From: Bacteroidota bacterium | GTDB taxonomy: Bacteria > Bacteroidota > Bacteroidia > Chitinophagales > Chitinophagaceae | DNA length: 6,724 nt | Assembly (NCBI GenBank): GCA_023426425.1 | Contig: JAFAAT010000104.1 | Span: 1-6,724 of the forward strand | Direction of reading: 5' to 3' | In this document: piece by piece, positions 1 to 6,641 of the stretch | How the letters are laid out: every line of letters starts with the position of its first letter | Position numbering within the stretch: position 1 is the first letter of the stretch | The notes under the pieces: model-generated | Database searches by the model: none | The model's input: only the letters and a program-made list of their open reading frames with translations | What the model was told of the DNA's origin: nothing | Made by a program: the position numbers and the translations under genes

Positions 1-289
1 TGAAAATCTCCATCCCAAACTTCTGCACAGCCTTCCTCGTCAGGTATTCCTGAAATGCTTTTACCAATCGCGCTGCCACAGCCACTGCAATAGCGATCCC
101 CAGCCAATACAGCACCCCATCCACCAGTTCATCTTTCGACAAGCCTTGCGGATTCGTGGAATAGTCGTCGATTATCTTTCCAAAAATGATGGGATCAATA
201 AGCGAAAGCAACTGTGCTATTGCAGCCAGAAATAATGAGGATGCTATCAGCCAGCGCTGCCGGCGCAGGTAACTCCAGAGAATTCGCAC
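1..289 (-). CDS. ABC transporter permease/ATP-binding protein, exporter type (N-terminal part only)
   Basis: This is the first 96 codons of a gene that runs off the window at base 1. The visible part is the start of an exporter-type ABC transmembrane domain. It has a basic cytosolic start (WSYLRRQRW, residues 5-13), a first membrane segment at about 14-36, and the stretch DPIIFGKIIDDY at 32-43. A hydrophilic loop follows, then a second membrane segment at about 59-76 and the start of a cytosolic helix (KAFQEYLTR, 77-85). The I-D-P-x-[IL]-x-G-x-[IV]-I-D pattern after the first helix is typical of this transporter type. The nucleotide-binding domain would lie outside the window, so the substrate is unknown. 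I chose the GTG start at 289 because an in-frame TGA lies two codons upstream (293-295) and the family usually starts R-I-L-W-x-Y-L. The gene starts 45 bases after the hydrolase stop, so co-transcription is possible. No clear ribosome binding site is visible. Confidence 0.85.
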   Translation of the reverse strand, partial: MRILWSYLRRQRWLIASSLFLAAIAQLLSLIDPIIFGKIIDDYSTNPQGLSKDELVDGVLYWLGIAIAVAVAARLVKAFQEYLTRKAVQKFGMEIF

Positions 290-334
290 AAATCAGGTGC
301 TAATAAACTGTACCACACCCGAAACCACTAAAAG

Positions 335-1762
335 CTACTGTTTAAGCAGGTACTCCAGCATCCGCATTCCCGTTTCACTTACCTCTTCGGCTGAATTAGA
401 CAGTACTACCACTGCCATACTTCTCTCCGGCACAAAACCAAGAAAGCTCCGGCTGCCATAGGTGCCACCGCCATGACTGTAGACCTTCTGATCTTCAAGA
501 TTGTTGATATGCCAGCCAAGACCAATCTCCGGATCCTTACCATAGGTCATTTCCTGTGTGAGTGCCATCGCCCTGGCAAGTTTGCTCCTATCCTGCTTCA
601 TTTGTGCCTGTGCATACACAAGTAGATCTGTGGCAGTGGAACGAAGAGCGCCCGCTGCATCAAACACCTGGAATTCCCAGGCTGGTGTTTCTGCTCCTTC
701 TGCATTATAGACAGGTAGCATCCTTGACTGCTGGGCTGTCGAAAGGTGCTCTACGGTATTGGTCATTCTCAACGGAGTAGTAATGACCCGCTTAACTAGT
801 TCGTCCCATGGTTTACCTCCAATTTTCTCCAGGATATTTCCTAATACAGCTACCCCCAAATTAGAGTACGCATATGTTTCTCCTGGAGTAGTAGCAGGCT
901 TTGCTTTTTTCAGGTAATCGTACAAGGCTACTTCCGAATAGTGTTTGTATGGGTTCAGCGGATCTCTTGCCACCACTGCGAGGTTAGTCGGAAGTCTTGG
1001 AAGTCCGGAGGTATGGTTGGCTAGCATACGAAGGGTTACCTTTTTAAGTGCAGTATTGACAGCCACTGAGTCCGGAAGGTATTCCGTAATCGGATCATCA
1101 AGCTTTAGCTTCCCTTCATTCACATAATATGCCAGCAATAGAGAAGTGAAAGTCTTGGAGATTGAGCCAATCTCGTACAAGCTACTCGAAGAGGGAAGCG
1201 TGTCACCACCCTGTCTTGTAGATCCATAGTTGTAGAAATGCATCTTCCCGTCCCTTAGAATTCCGATACTCATTGCCACGGTCTTCTCACGCTGTATATA
1301 CCCTCGAGCTATAGAATCGATTTGTCGGTCTAGCGCAGTGGCTAGCTTATTGTCTGAAGCCACTGGGGCAGGCTTCACCGCATTCTCGTCCACCCAGGGT
1401 TTGAATAGAAATGTAGAAAGCTTGCCTGCGCTGTCGAGTCCCAGTGACATCTTCAGGCTCGCATCTTTAAATACCATCTTGTAGGAGCTGATTCCATTGG
1501 CATATCCAAGGTTTTCAGCTTGCAGCACCGGTCCTAATTGGTACAGCTGACGCATGACGCTCTCAAACTTCGAGCTGGATATTTTGTTTTGAAAAGATTC
1601 ACCAGTCAGAGCATAGATGGAGTCGGTCTGTGACTTCTTAAAGTATCTCTTGAATTGCTCATAAACCTGGACATTCTGCTCTTGCTTTGATTGGGCGAAG
1701 AGCGAAAAGTTTATACCTGAAATGACCGAGAGCACAAAAATGAGACGTAACAGCTTTTTCAT
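335..1762 (-). CDS. Exported serine hydrolase, class C beta-lactamase/DD-peptidase fold, with extra N-terminal domain
   Basis: This 475-residue protein begins with a signal peptide (K2K3, hydrophobic core 4-22, likely cleavage after F-A at 22-23). It is therefore probably periplasmic or membrane-associated. Residues about 26-122 form a separate small domain that resembles DUF3887-type modules and ends in an F-x-F-K-P-W strand. The catalytic domain fills about 140-475. Its three active-site motifs are visible: S-I-S-K at 200-203 (nucleophile S200, base K203), Y-S-N at 299-301, and H-G-G at 430-432, which replaces the K-T-G box. H-T-S-G-L at 250-254 is another hallmark of the family. Members include esterases, D-amino acid peptidases and penicillin-binding-like proteins, so real beta-lactamase activity cannot be assumed. 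It lies 62 bases downstream of the 173-residue secreted protein gene. Upstream of its ATG is TATTTTG, a near match to the Bacteroidota -7 element, but only about 8 bases from the start. I am sure of the fold and unsure of the substrate. Confidence 0.93.
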   Translation of the reverse strand: MKKLLRLIFVLSVISGINFSLFAQSKQEQNVQVYEQFKRYFKKSQTDSIYALTGESFQNKISSSKFESVMRQLYQLGPVLQAENLGYANGISSYKMVFKDASLKMSLGLDSAGKLSTFLFKPWVDENAVKPAPVASDNKLATALDRQIDSIARGYIQREKTVAMSIGILRDGKMHFYNYGSTRQGGDTLPSSSSLYEIGSISKTFTSLLLAYYVNEGKLKLDDPITEYLPDSVAVNTALKKVTLRMLANHTSGLPRLPTNLAVVARDPLNPYKHYSEVALYDYLKKAKPATTPGETYAYSNLGVAVLGNILEKIGGKPWDELVKRVITTPLRMTNTVEHLSTAQQSRMLPVYNAEGAETPAWEFQVFDAAGALRSTATDLLVYAQAQMKQDRSKLARAMALTQEMTYGKDPEIGLGWHINNLEDQKVYSHGGGTYGSRSFLGFVPERSMAVVVLSNSAEEVSETGMRMLEYLLKQ

Positions 1763-1824
1763 AGGCAGCCAAAATACGAAAGAACTACGTTAAAGCACCT
1801 TAGCTCATTCCACCATAGATCGGG

Positions 1825-2346
1825 CTAGAATACTATGTCCACCCACCCGAACGGATGCTGTTCATCCGCCTCGAAATAGTACAACTGTGCATGTTCAAGA
1901 ATAACATGCCCGTCAATGCTTTTAGCCGCAGGAGAATAATATGCTCCGTTGATGTATATAGGCACCTTCACAAATGGGAAAGCAGAGATCTTCGCAAACT
2001 TTTCGATTGAAGCGATCTTTGCGTATACCTTACGCTCAAAAGAAGTGATGTCACTTCGGAATACCCAGACAGAATCACCCCATTCCTCGTGCCCTGACAT
2101 CTGCTTAAAACCCGGGTGTTCGGCAGAAATATGATACACCACATAATCACTGGTATCCTCGGGAATTCGTGCTGGCATTCTACCGTCTACGATGACAACT
2201 TCAGAAAATACTAAATCTGCTGGTACAATATACAGTTGCCCTCCAGGCGGAAATAAGTAGATATCCTTTTCAACGTTCTGTGCAAAGGCAGGAACAGACA
2301 AGAATACAAGTCCAACCGACGCAATAAACAGGAGAACCACTCTCAT
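1825..2346 (-). CDS. Secreted protein of unknown function, 173 residues
   Basis: I do not recognise this family. The protein starts with a clear Sec signal peptide (R2, hydrophobic core 3-18, P-A-F-A at 19-22, cleavage before Q23). The mature part of about 151 residues has no cysteine and no further membrane segment. It looks mainly like beta structure, rich in aromatics, with strands around YLFPPGGQLYIVP, YVVYHISAEH and VPIYINGAYY, a charged middle part near 100-125, and an aromatic C-terminus ending G-W-V-D-I-V-F. No catalytic motif stands out. The ATG at 2346 follows the purine-rich AGGTGGT, which could pair with 16S rRNA but sits unusually close to the start. The gene lies 80 bases after the DUF5686 gene and 62 bases before the hydrolase gene, all on one strand and all exported. 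An envelope role is therefore a reasonable inference but not shown. The open frame with signal peptide makes it a real gene in my view. Confidence 0.8.
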   Translation of the reverse strand: MRVVLLFIASVGLVFLSVPAFAQNVEKDIYLFPPGGQLYIVPADLVFSEVVIVDGRMPARIPEDTSDYVVYHISAEHPGFKQMSGHEEWGDSVWVFRSDITSFERKVYAKIASIEKFAKISAFPFVKVPIYINGAYYSPAAKSIDGHVILEHAQLYYFEADEQHPFGWVDIVF

Positions 2347-2365
2347 ACCACCTGATCTTGTTTCT

Positions 2366-2377
2366 ACTAAAATTAGT
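2366..2377. repeat. Short dyad upstream of the 173-residue protein gene
   Basis: ACTAA-AA-TTAGT is a perfect 5-base dyad with a 2-base spacer, 20 to 31 bases upstream of the ATG at 2346. On the minus strand it overlaps TAATTTTA, one mismatch from the TAnnTTTG element of Bacteroidota promoters. It may be part of a promoter or operator, but so short and AT-rich a dyad can arise by chance. Confidence 0.2.
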
Positions 2378-2426
2378 CTATTCTATCCCAATGTGCCCTA
2401 CTATGCTCAGACGTTTAGAAGAATCT

Positions 2427-4832
2427 CTACAAGTCCACCCCCACTCCTACTACAAACCTCCCCGACTCCTGAAAATTGTGGGTAGGCTCCCAATGGTAGA
2501 AATAGCCTCCGTTCAGATTAATATGAAACATGTTCATGTAGGCAAACCGAAGCAGGTTATTCACCAGAATTCCGGATTCATGATAACCATCGGACCCTAC
2601 CGCAAAAAATACCTCTTTGTGCGCATACTGTTTTGAAAGTGTCCCCTGGTAATAACTGTGTGCAATACTCAGGTAGGGATAGGAAAGTGCAGGCTTATAA
2701 AAATGCCAGTCAAAATCATGCTTCCAGAAAGCACTCACGAACTGATCAGAGTAGTAGTCATAGGGCCGCATGGTAAGGAATCCGCCAAACACATAGAAGG
2801 CGACTTCATCAAATGCAAACCCGTTTCCTGCAAAAAGCTTGCTTAGCGGAAGCGGTTGATCACTCCAGCTTTTGCCTGCCAGCACCAGGAAGTGTTCCCG
2901 TCCTATACGGTTGAAATGTTTGCGCCACGAAACCGCCGCCAGCGCCTGAAAATAGGTCGACTGTACACTCCCGGATTCCCAGCTGCCTGCCGTAAGCCGC
3001 CCATATAGTTTAGGGTATTTAGTGCCAGTTGAATAATACCGCCCAAACAATGGTGCCGACCGCTCTGCAAACGCATAGCGGAAACCCAGACTAACCTCTC
3101 GCGCTCTGAAAGACTGCAGCGATTGCCCTTCATGAAAATACGCATACTCATACTGCGGCTTAATTTGCTCCTCTGACACATTTAGTGTAAAGCTCCAGTA
3201 CCCTGCTTTCGCCTCTGTACCTAGACTGATCCGCTCAACTTCATCAACCCTGTATAGCAGGAACTGCCGGAGATAATTCACATCCAGTTCCGGGTGCAGC
3301 TGTACGCGCCCCGGATCGCGCAGATCTTTGTCATAGGATACACGCACCACAAACTCTTTGTACCGGTCAGCATAAATCTCAGCAAAGCCCCCATACTTCC
3401 ATTCCTTGTCCTTAATTCCATAGCCTCCCCATCCCCCTATAGAAAACCATTTGCTGATCTTCTCGTTTGTCTGCAGACCCAGCCCAAGCCGTGATCCTTC
3501 ATACTTGTTGTAGCTATAAATACGTTTGAGTTGCAAATCCAAAGGACCAACCGGAAACTTAGCCTCCACCAGTTTCTCAAGGTAGGGCACAAACCTGTCT
3601 ACTTTCAATGCTGTGCCCAGGCTATCATTAAACTCATAGGTTCTTTCCTCCTTAGTGCTAAGCCTCACAGTTCTAACAGAATCCCAGAGCCGTACATCCC
3701 TTTCATCAGCGCCCGGCATCAGCCGCACAGTGTGTCGCTTATTAAACCGGAACCTGGGGTCGCGCTCAAAAACAATCGAATCTATCTTTGAGTTCCCCTT
3801 CATGATAATAGATAGTTCATCTCCTTTAAAGCCACTTTCAGATTCTACTGGAGGCACCAGCTCAATTATGTAATTCAGCTCTCTGGGAAACCAGCGTTCA
3901 CCCAGTTGCTGATATTCCTGCTCAATACGAATCGTGCGCTTAAGGTCTGGATCGTATGCGGTAGCAAGCAAAGAAGCGATTGCATAATTGCTCGAGTTGA
4001 TGTACAAGGTTCCTTTCAACAGCTCGGCACTATTTGTCTTTGGCCGGAAGCTCAGCACCCAAAGAGTGTCAGATCCCTTCTCCAGCTCATCCACCAGGTT
4101 GAAATCGTAGCGCTGCCTGTATCCTTTGCTCACAGGATTATGATAGTCCTTACCATTCAGCAAGAGGAAATCGCTGTAGCTATGGAACGGTAATACATCA
4201 GTGACAAGGGAAGTAAACAGAGATTTTTTGAAGCCTGACAACCGCGAAGCAATTACTTCCTCCTGAAGCTTCTGGGGCTGGCTCCAGGTACGCCGGCTAA
4301 AGGTTTCGGAAAGTAATACATGTTGCTTTTCCGTGAACTCCACAAGCTCTCGGGTGTCACCGGAAGTATCGTGGTGCAGGAGGGAGTCATGAGGTTTGAT
4401 GTCCACAACCATCTTGTGGTAAATATTGCAGCGATACCAGTCATACTTATCCGGATTGTTGTGATCTCGATGGGCAATTACCTGGTTAAGTATCCGACGG
4501 ATCTTCTCGTAAGGCGGTGTAAAACTAACCTCACCCAGTTCGCTTCCCTGCGGATGAAGCTTGATCACCAGGTTGTCCTTACCAGTTAGCGATAGTCTCT
4601 GCGTCTGGTACCCAAGATAGGAGACCTCCAGCTCCTGCCATTGAACAGAGGTAGGCAACTTGAAATTCCCGTTGAGGTCTGTAATCAAACCTTCCTTTCC
4701 TGTCGTTGATTTTATCGTAGCAAACGGCAGTCCCTCCCCCGTAACCGCATCCACCACCCTGCCCTGTTGCGGGAATGCGGATTGCGCAAACAAAAGGCAT
4801 TGAACGAGTAAAAGCAGTAGTATCCTCGACAT
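2427..4832 (-). CDS. Outer-membrane DUF5686/carboxypeptidase-regulatory-like protein
   Basis: From the ATG at 4832 this is an 801-residue exported protein, a usual length for DUF5686 proteins. A signal peptide comes first (MSRILLLLLVQCLLFAQS, cleavage near residues 17-22). A carboxypeptidase-regulatory-like domain follows at about 23-85. It has the family pattern G-R-V-V-D-A-x-T-G-E-x-L-P-F-A-T, then T-D-x-x-G-x-F, then V-S-Y-L-G-Y. The DUF5686 part starts near residue 108 and runs to the end. Its later portion has alternating aromatic and polar strands and ends F-V-V-G-V-G-V-D-L, like an outer-membrane barrel. Proteins of this kind are common in Bacteroidota and of unknown function; no plug domain or TonB box is visible. 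An upstream in-frame TTG at 4850 would add six residues, but it lies inside a perfect TAGGTTTG promoter element, so I prefer 4832. There is no strong ribosome binding site. The gene follows rlmB by 88 bases, with its own likely promoter. Confidence 0.92.
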   Translation of the reverse strand: MSRILLLLLVQCLLFAQSAFPQQGRVVDAVTGEGLPFATIKSTTGKEGLITDLNGNFKLPTSVQWQELEVSYLGYQTQRLSLTGKDNLVIKLHPQGSELGEVSFTPPYEKIRRILNQVIAHRDHNNPDKYDWYRCNIYHKMVVDIKPHDSLLHHDTSGDTRELVEFTEKQHVLLSETFSRRTWSQPQKLQEEVIASRLSGFKKSLFTSLVTDVLPFHSYSDFLLLNGKDYHNPVSKGYRQRYDFNLVDELEKGSDTLWVLSFRPKTNSAELLKGTLYINSSNYAIASLLATAYDPDLKRTIRIEQEYQQLGERWFPRELNYIIELVPPVESESGFKGDELSIIMKGNSKIDSIVFERDPRFRFNKRHTVRLMPGADERDVRLWDSVRTVRLSTKEERTYEFNDSLGTALKVDRFVPYLEKLVEAKFPVGPLDLQLKRIYSYNKYEGSRLGLGLQTNEKISKWFSIGGWGGYGIKDKEWKYGGFAEIYADRYKEFVVRVSYDKDLRDPGRVQLHPELDVNYLRQFLLYRVDEVERISLGTEAKAGYWSFTLNVSEEQIKPQYEYAYFHEGQSLQSFRAREVSLGFRYAFAERSAPLFGRYYSTGTKYPKLYGRLTAGSWESGSVQSTYFQALAAVSWRKHFNRIGREHFLVLAGKSWSDQPLPLSKLFAGNGFAFDEVAFYVFGGFLTMRPYDYYSDQFVSAFWKHDFDWHFYKPALSYPYLSIAHSYYQGTLSKQYAHKEVFFAVGSDGYHESGILVNNLLRFAYMNMFHINLNGGYFYHWEPTHNFQESGRFVVGVGVDL

Positions 4833-4847
4833 ATAGAGTAAAACGCC

Positions 4848-4855
4848 CAAACCTA
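4848..4855 (-). promoter_or_regulatory. Putative Bacteroidota -7 promoter element for the DUF5686 gene
   Basis: The minus strand reads TAGGTTTG, an exact match to the TAnnTTTG element used by the main sigma factor of Bacteroidota. It ends 15 bases before the ATG at 4832, giving a short leader of roughly 8 to 12 bases. No clear TTTG was found at the expected -33 position near 4875-4881, where the minus strand reads TTCTATG. This makes the call tentative. It helps decide the start, because the alternative TTG codon at 4848-4850 would lie inside the element. Confidence 0.45.
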
Positions 4856-4863
4856 ATACTTAT

Positions 4864-4911
4864 AGAGGTAGAGACATAGAAGCCTGCAGTTTAGTTTGCT
4901 TACCTACCTCT
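4864..4911. repeat. 8-base inverted repeat between rlmB and the DUF5686 gene
   Basis: AGAGGTAG at 4864-4871 and CTACCTCT at 4904-4911 are perfect reverse complements separated by 32 bases. They lie between the rlmB stop and the DUF5686 promoter element. The long spacer and the lack of a T-run make a standard intrinsic terminator unlikely. It may be an operator half-site pair, a loose transcript stem at the end of rlmB, or chance. Confidence 0.3.
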
Positions 4912-4920
4912 TCAGCTCTC

Positions 4921-5673
4921 CTACTCCCCCACCTCCCGCTGCCTGGCCGCCTCATACAAAATCATCCCCGCCGCCACCGACACATTCAGCGAATCAAAAC
5001 TCGTCGCCATTGGTATCCTGATCAGCGTATCCGCCCGCTTAATCACATCCTTGCTGATTCCCGTATCCTCAGCCCCCATCACTATACATGCTGGTGTCGT
5101 AAAGTCCGCCTCATACACAGGAATGCTCCCCTTCATCTGTGTTCCCAATACCTGAATTCCATTCAACCGCAACACATCAATCGCCTGCTGCACAGACGGC
5201 GTACGACACAACAATATCTTCCTGAGCGCCCCCGCAGAGGTCTTAATTGCCTCCTCACCCAGTGATGCCGACGAAGATGTCGGCAGTATCAATCCATGTG
5301 CACCGCAACAAAGCGCCGTCCTCGCAATCGCACCTACATTCCGCACATCCGTCAATCCATCAAGCAGCACAAACAGCGGCGTCTCACCCTTCTCCACCAC
5401 ATGCGAGATCCCATCCTGCAACTCAATATATTCCAGCAGACTTGCCCACGCCACTACGCCCTGATGCTGCGCCCGCGTAAGGCTATTAAGCTTCTCCACC
5501 GGCACCTGACTCATAGGAATATTCCGCTCTTTTGCCAGCTGCTTAATAGCATTAATTTCCGGCCCCGTCGCCGACCGTAGAATGAAAATCTTTTCAATGG
5601 AGGTAGCTTGCTGAAGTGCCTCAAGCACAGGCTTCCGGCCTATCAGCAATGGCAGAGAACGCGCAGGTTTCAT
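4921..5673 (-). CDS. rlmB: 23S rRNA (guanosine-2'-O-)-methyltransferase RlmB, TrmH/SPOUT family
   Basis: The product has 250 residues, the usual length for RlmB (about 245). It transfers a methyl group from S-adenosylmethionine to a ribose 2'-O in 23S rRNA (G2251 in E. coli numbering), in the cytoplasm. Residues about 9-80 form the N-terminal RNA-binding domain, starting with G-R-K-P-V-L-E-A-L and containing H-Q-G-V-V-A at 70-75. The SPOUT domain follows with all three knot motifs: D-G-L-T-D-V-R-N-V-G-A-I-A-R-T at 105-119 (N112, R118), I-V-M-G-A-E-D-T-G-I at 197-206 (E202), and I-P-M-x-T-S-F-D-S-L-N-V-S-V-A-A-G at 220-236 (S228, N230). The more common form of motif 2 is G-x-E-G-x-G; the E-D-T variant seems normal for Bacteroidota from what I recall. 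The ATG at 5673 gives the family start. A related 2'-O-methyltransferase such as a TrmH paralogue is the main alternative. The gene overlaps no neighbour. Confidence 0.93.
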   Translation of the reverse strand: MKPARSLPLLIGRKPVLEALQQATSIEKIFILRSATGPEINAIKQLAKERNIPMSQVPVEKLNSLTRAQHQGVVAWASLLEYIELQDGISHVVEKGETPLFVLLDGLTDVRNVGAIARTALCCGAHGLILPTSSSASLGEEAIKTSAGALRKILLCRTPSVQQAIDVLRLNGIQVLGTQMKGSIPVYEADFTTPACIVMGAEDTGISKDVIKRADTLIRIPMATSFDSLNVSVAAGMILYEAARQREVGE

Positions 5674-5773
5674 CCGGTAAACCTACGATATCTGCACCGT
5701 AGCAACAACCGCACTGTAGCCCATCTACCACATATTGCAGCCCTGCCCCGTAACGGCTTCTGCCCTCTAATAA

Positions 5774-5869
5774 TCAAATACTGCCGGTATGCTCGGTAGG
5801 AGTTACCGCTTTATAGGGATCGCGTAGAGCAGCTTTAGCCTTGGCTATTGCCTTAGCCTTAGCCACCAT
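5774..5869 (-). CDS. Possible Ala/Lys-rich small ORF, 31 residues (doubtful)
   Basis: An ATG at 5869 opens 31 codons ending in TGA at 5774-5776. The product starts MVAKAKAIAKAKAALRDPY and ends T-E-H-T-G-S-I. GAGGTG lies three bases before the ATG, better than most ribosome binding sites in this window. The first half is encoded by the hexamer repeat at 5835-5864. The frame is open upstream as far as the terminal G6 run of the preceding gene, and it equals the frame entered if that run lost one G. It could thus be a small gene, a tail of the upstream gene reached by frameshift, or non-coding repeat sequence. I know no family for it. Confidence 0.2.
   Translation of the reverse strand: MVAKAKAIAKAKAALRDPYKAVTPTEHTGSI
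5835..5864. repeat. Degenerate hexamer tandem repeat (TTAGCC-like), 5 units
   Basis: On the plus strand five successive hexamers read TTAGCC, TTGGCT, ATTGCC, TTAGCC, TTAGCC. Read on the minus strand they give alternating Ala and Lys codons with one Ile. The array sits in the 215-base gap between the family gene and rlmB. It may be a slippage-prone simple repeat or part of the small ORF. Confidence 0.6.
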
Positions 5870-5888
5870 TTCCACCTCTTCTTCATTT

Positions 5889-6641
5889 CTACCCCCCAAT
5901 CCTCCTCCCACAAACCAACTCAAACGCACCCTCCCTTATCGCCTTCGGCATTCCATATCTCTCCATATAAAAACAAATACCCACTCCCATCAACATCATT
6001 GTATATCCCTCAGTCTCAAAATTAAAATCTACCGAAAATCCCTTATGATCCTCATCCGCTATCAAATAATGCGACGTCTGAAAATGCTCCCGATGACACT
6101 CCTTCTCCTCCGGATTCAGCACCGCCAGATTCACAAACAATTTGAACCATTTTGCATCCCCCGGAGCCGCTATGTCCTCCCTCGCATTAAACCGCTCAAA
6201 TATCACACATGCCTTACCCCCATCCGGATCTGCAAAAGATGCAAATCCTCCCTTAAACCTGTCTTCTAGTTTGTATTTCGAATTCCACTGAAATCCCTCC
6301 AACCGACGCACGTCAATCGCCGACACCTTCCGCGCCTTCCGCGCGTTTGGAAGCTCCAGCATCTGGTGATAAACATGCATTGCCAGATTATTGCACAGTT
6401 CCCCATCCTTACAAAAACTGGCTAATTGATTCATCTCCTCGCGTATCATCTTCGCAGCCGATGTCGCACTCCCAAACTCCGTATTCACCTTATACCCATT
6501 GGTTCGCCTTCTCTTGCTTTTCTGCTCCGGCGTCAGTTTCTGGGGCGCCATTCTTACTATATGCCGGCCCTTGGAATCCACCTAGCCGACAGCCTCACCC
6601 ATTTTACCTACAAACTTGAACGGTCCTGATTGTAATGCCAT
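5889..6641 (-). pseudogene. Bacteroidota conserved protein of unknown function, interrupted by an in-frame amber stop
   Basis: The ATG at 6641 opens MALQSGPFKFVGKMGEAVG (19 codons), then TAG at 6582-6584. The same frame continues with GTG at 6581 for 230 codons to TAG at 5889. The joined 250 positions resemble, from memory, a widespread Bacteroidota family that starts M-A-x-Q-x-G-x-x-K, has G-x-[IL]-G-D-[LI]-x-F-Y-K, G-Y-x-x-R, R-x-x-x-x-x-x-E-F-G, then L-x-G-F-x-[FW]-N, and ends in F-Y-Q-E-x-x-G-x-x-Y-like strands. Here these appear as G-K-M-G-E-A-V-G-stop-V-D-S-K-G-R-H-I-V-R, then N-T-E-F-G, R-L-E-G-F-Q-W-N and C-F-Y-M-E-R-Y-G. The stop falls where the family has Tyr, so a single change from TAC or TAT explains it. 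The rest has no other stop, which suggests a recent mutation, a base-call error, readthrough, or restart at the adjacent GTG (6581) or the ATG at 6551. The function of the family is unknown. There is no signal peptide, so the product would be cytosolic. Confidence 0.7.

Noticed and set aside
2903..3181. 92-codon minus-strand frame inside the DUF5686 gene
   Set aside because: It is a shifted frame within a well-supported coding sequence with no recognisable protein pattern.
4770..4832. Possible lipobox (L-V-Q-C) in the DUF5686 leader
   Set aside because: Gln directly before Cys does not fit the usual lipobox. The Cys is in the middle of the hydrophobic core, and a barrel-type protein needs no lipid anchor.
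4833..4850. TTG start giving a six-residue longer DUF5686 protein
   Set aside because: The TTG is part of the TAGGTTTG promoter-like element. The ATG at 4832 gives a proper signal peptide on its own.
5266..5285. Perfect 7-base stem with a 6-base loop
   Set aside because: It lies inside rlmB in a Ser-rich coding stretch with no T-run after it. It is most likely a result of codon use, not a terminator.
5625..5773. Stop-free minus-strand stretch with a C-G-C-C motif running into the rlmB start
   Set aside because: It has no ATG, its only possible start is a GTG with no binding site, and it overlaps the rlmB start in another frame. It resembles a chance open frame more than a peptide gene.
5674..5888. 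tRNA or other RNA gene in the gap before rlmB
   Set aside because: I saw no cloverleaf, no T-loop GGTTCAA-like signature and no stable hairpin with a T-run.
5841..6269. 142-codon open frame on the plus strand
   Set aside because: It lies opposite the conserved gene at 5889-6641, whose family motifs are in the minus frame. Its product is low in complexity and matches no family I know.
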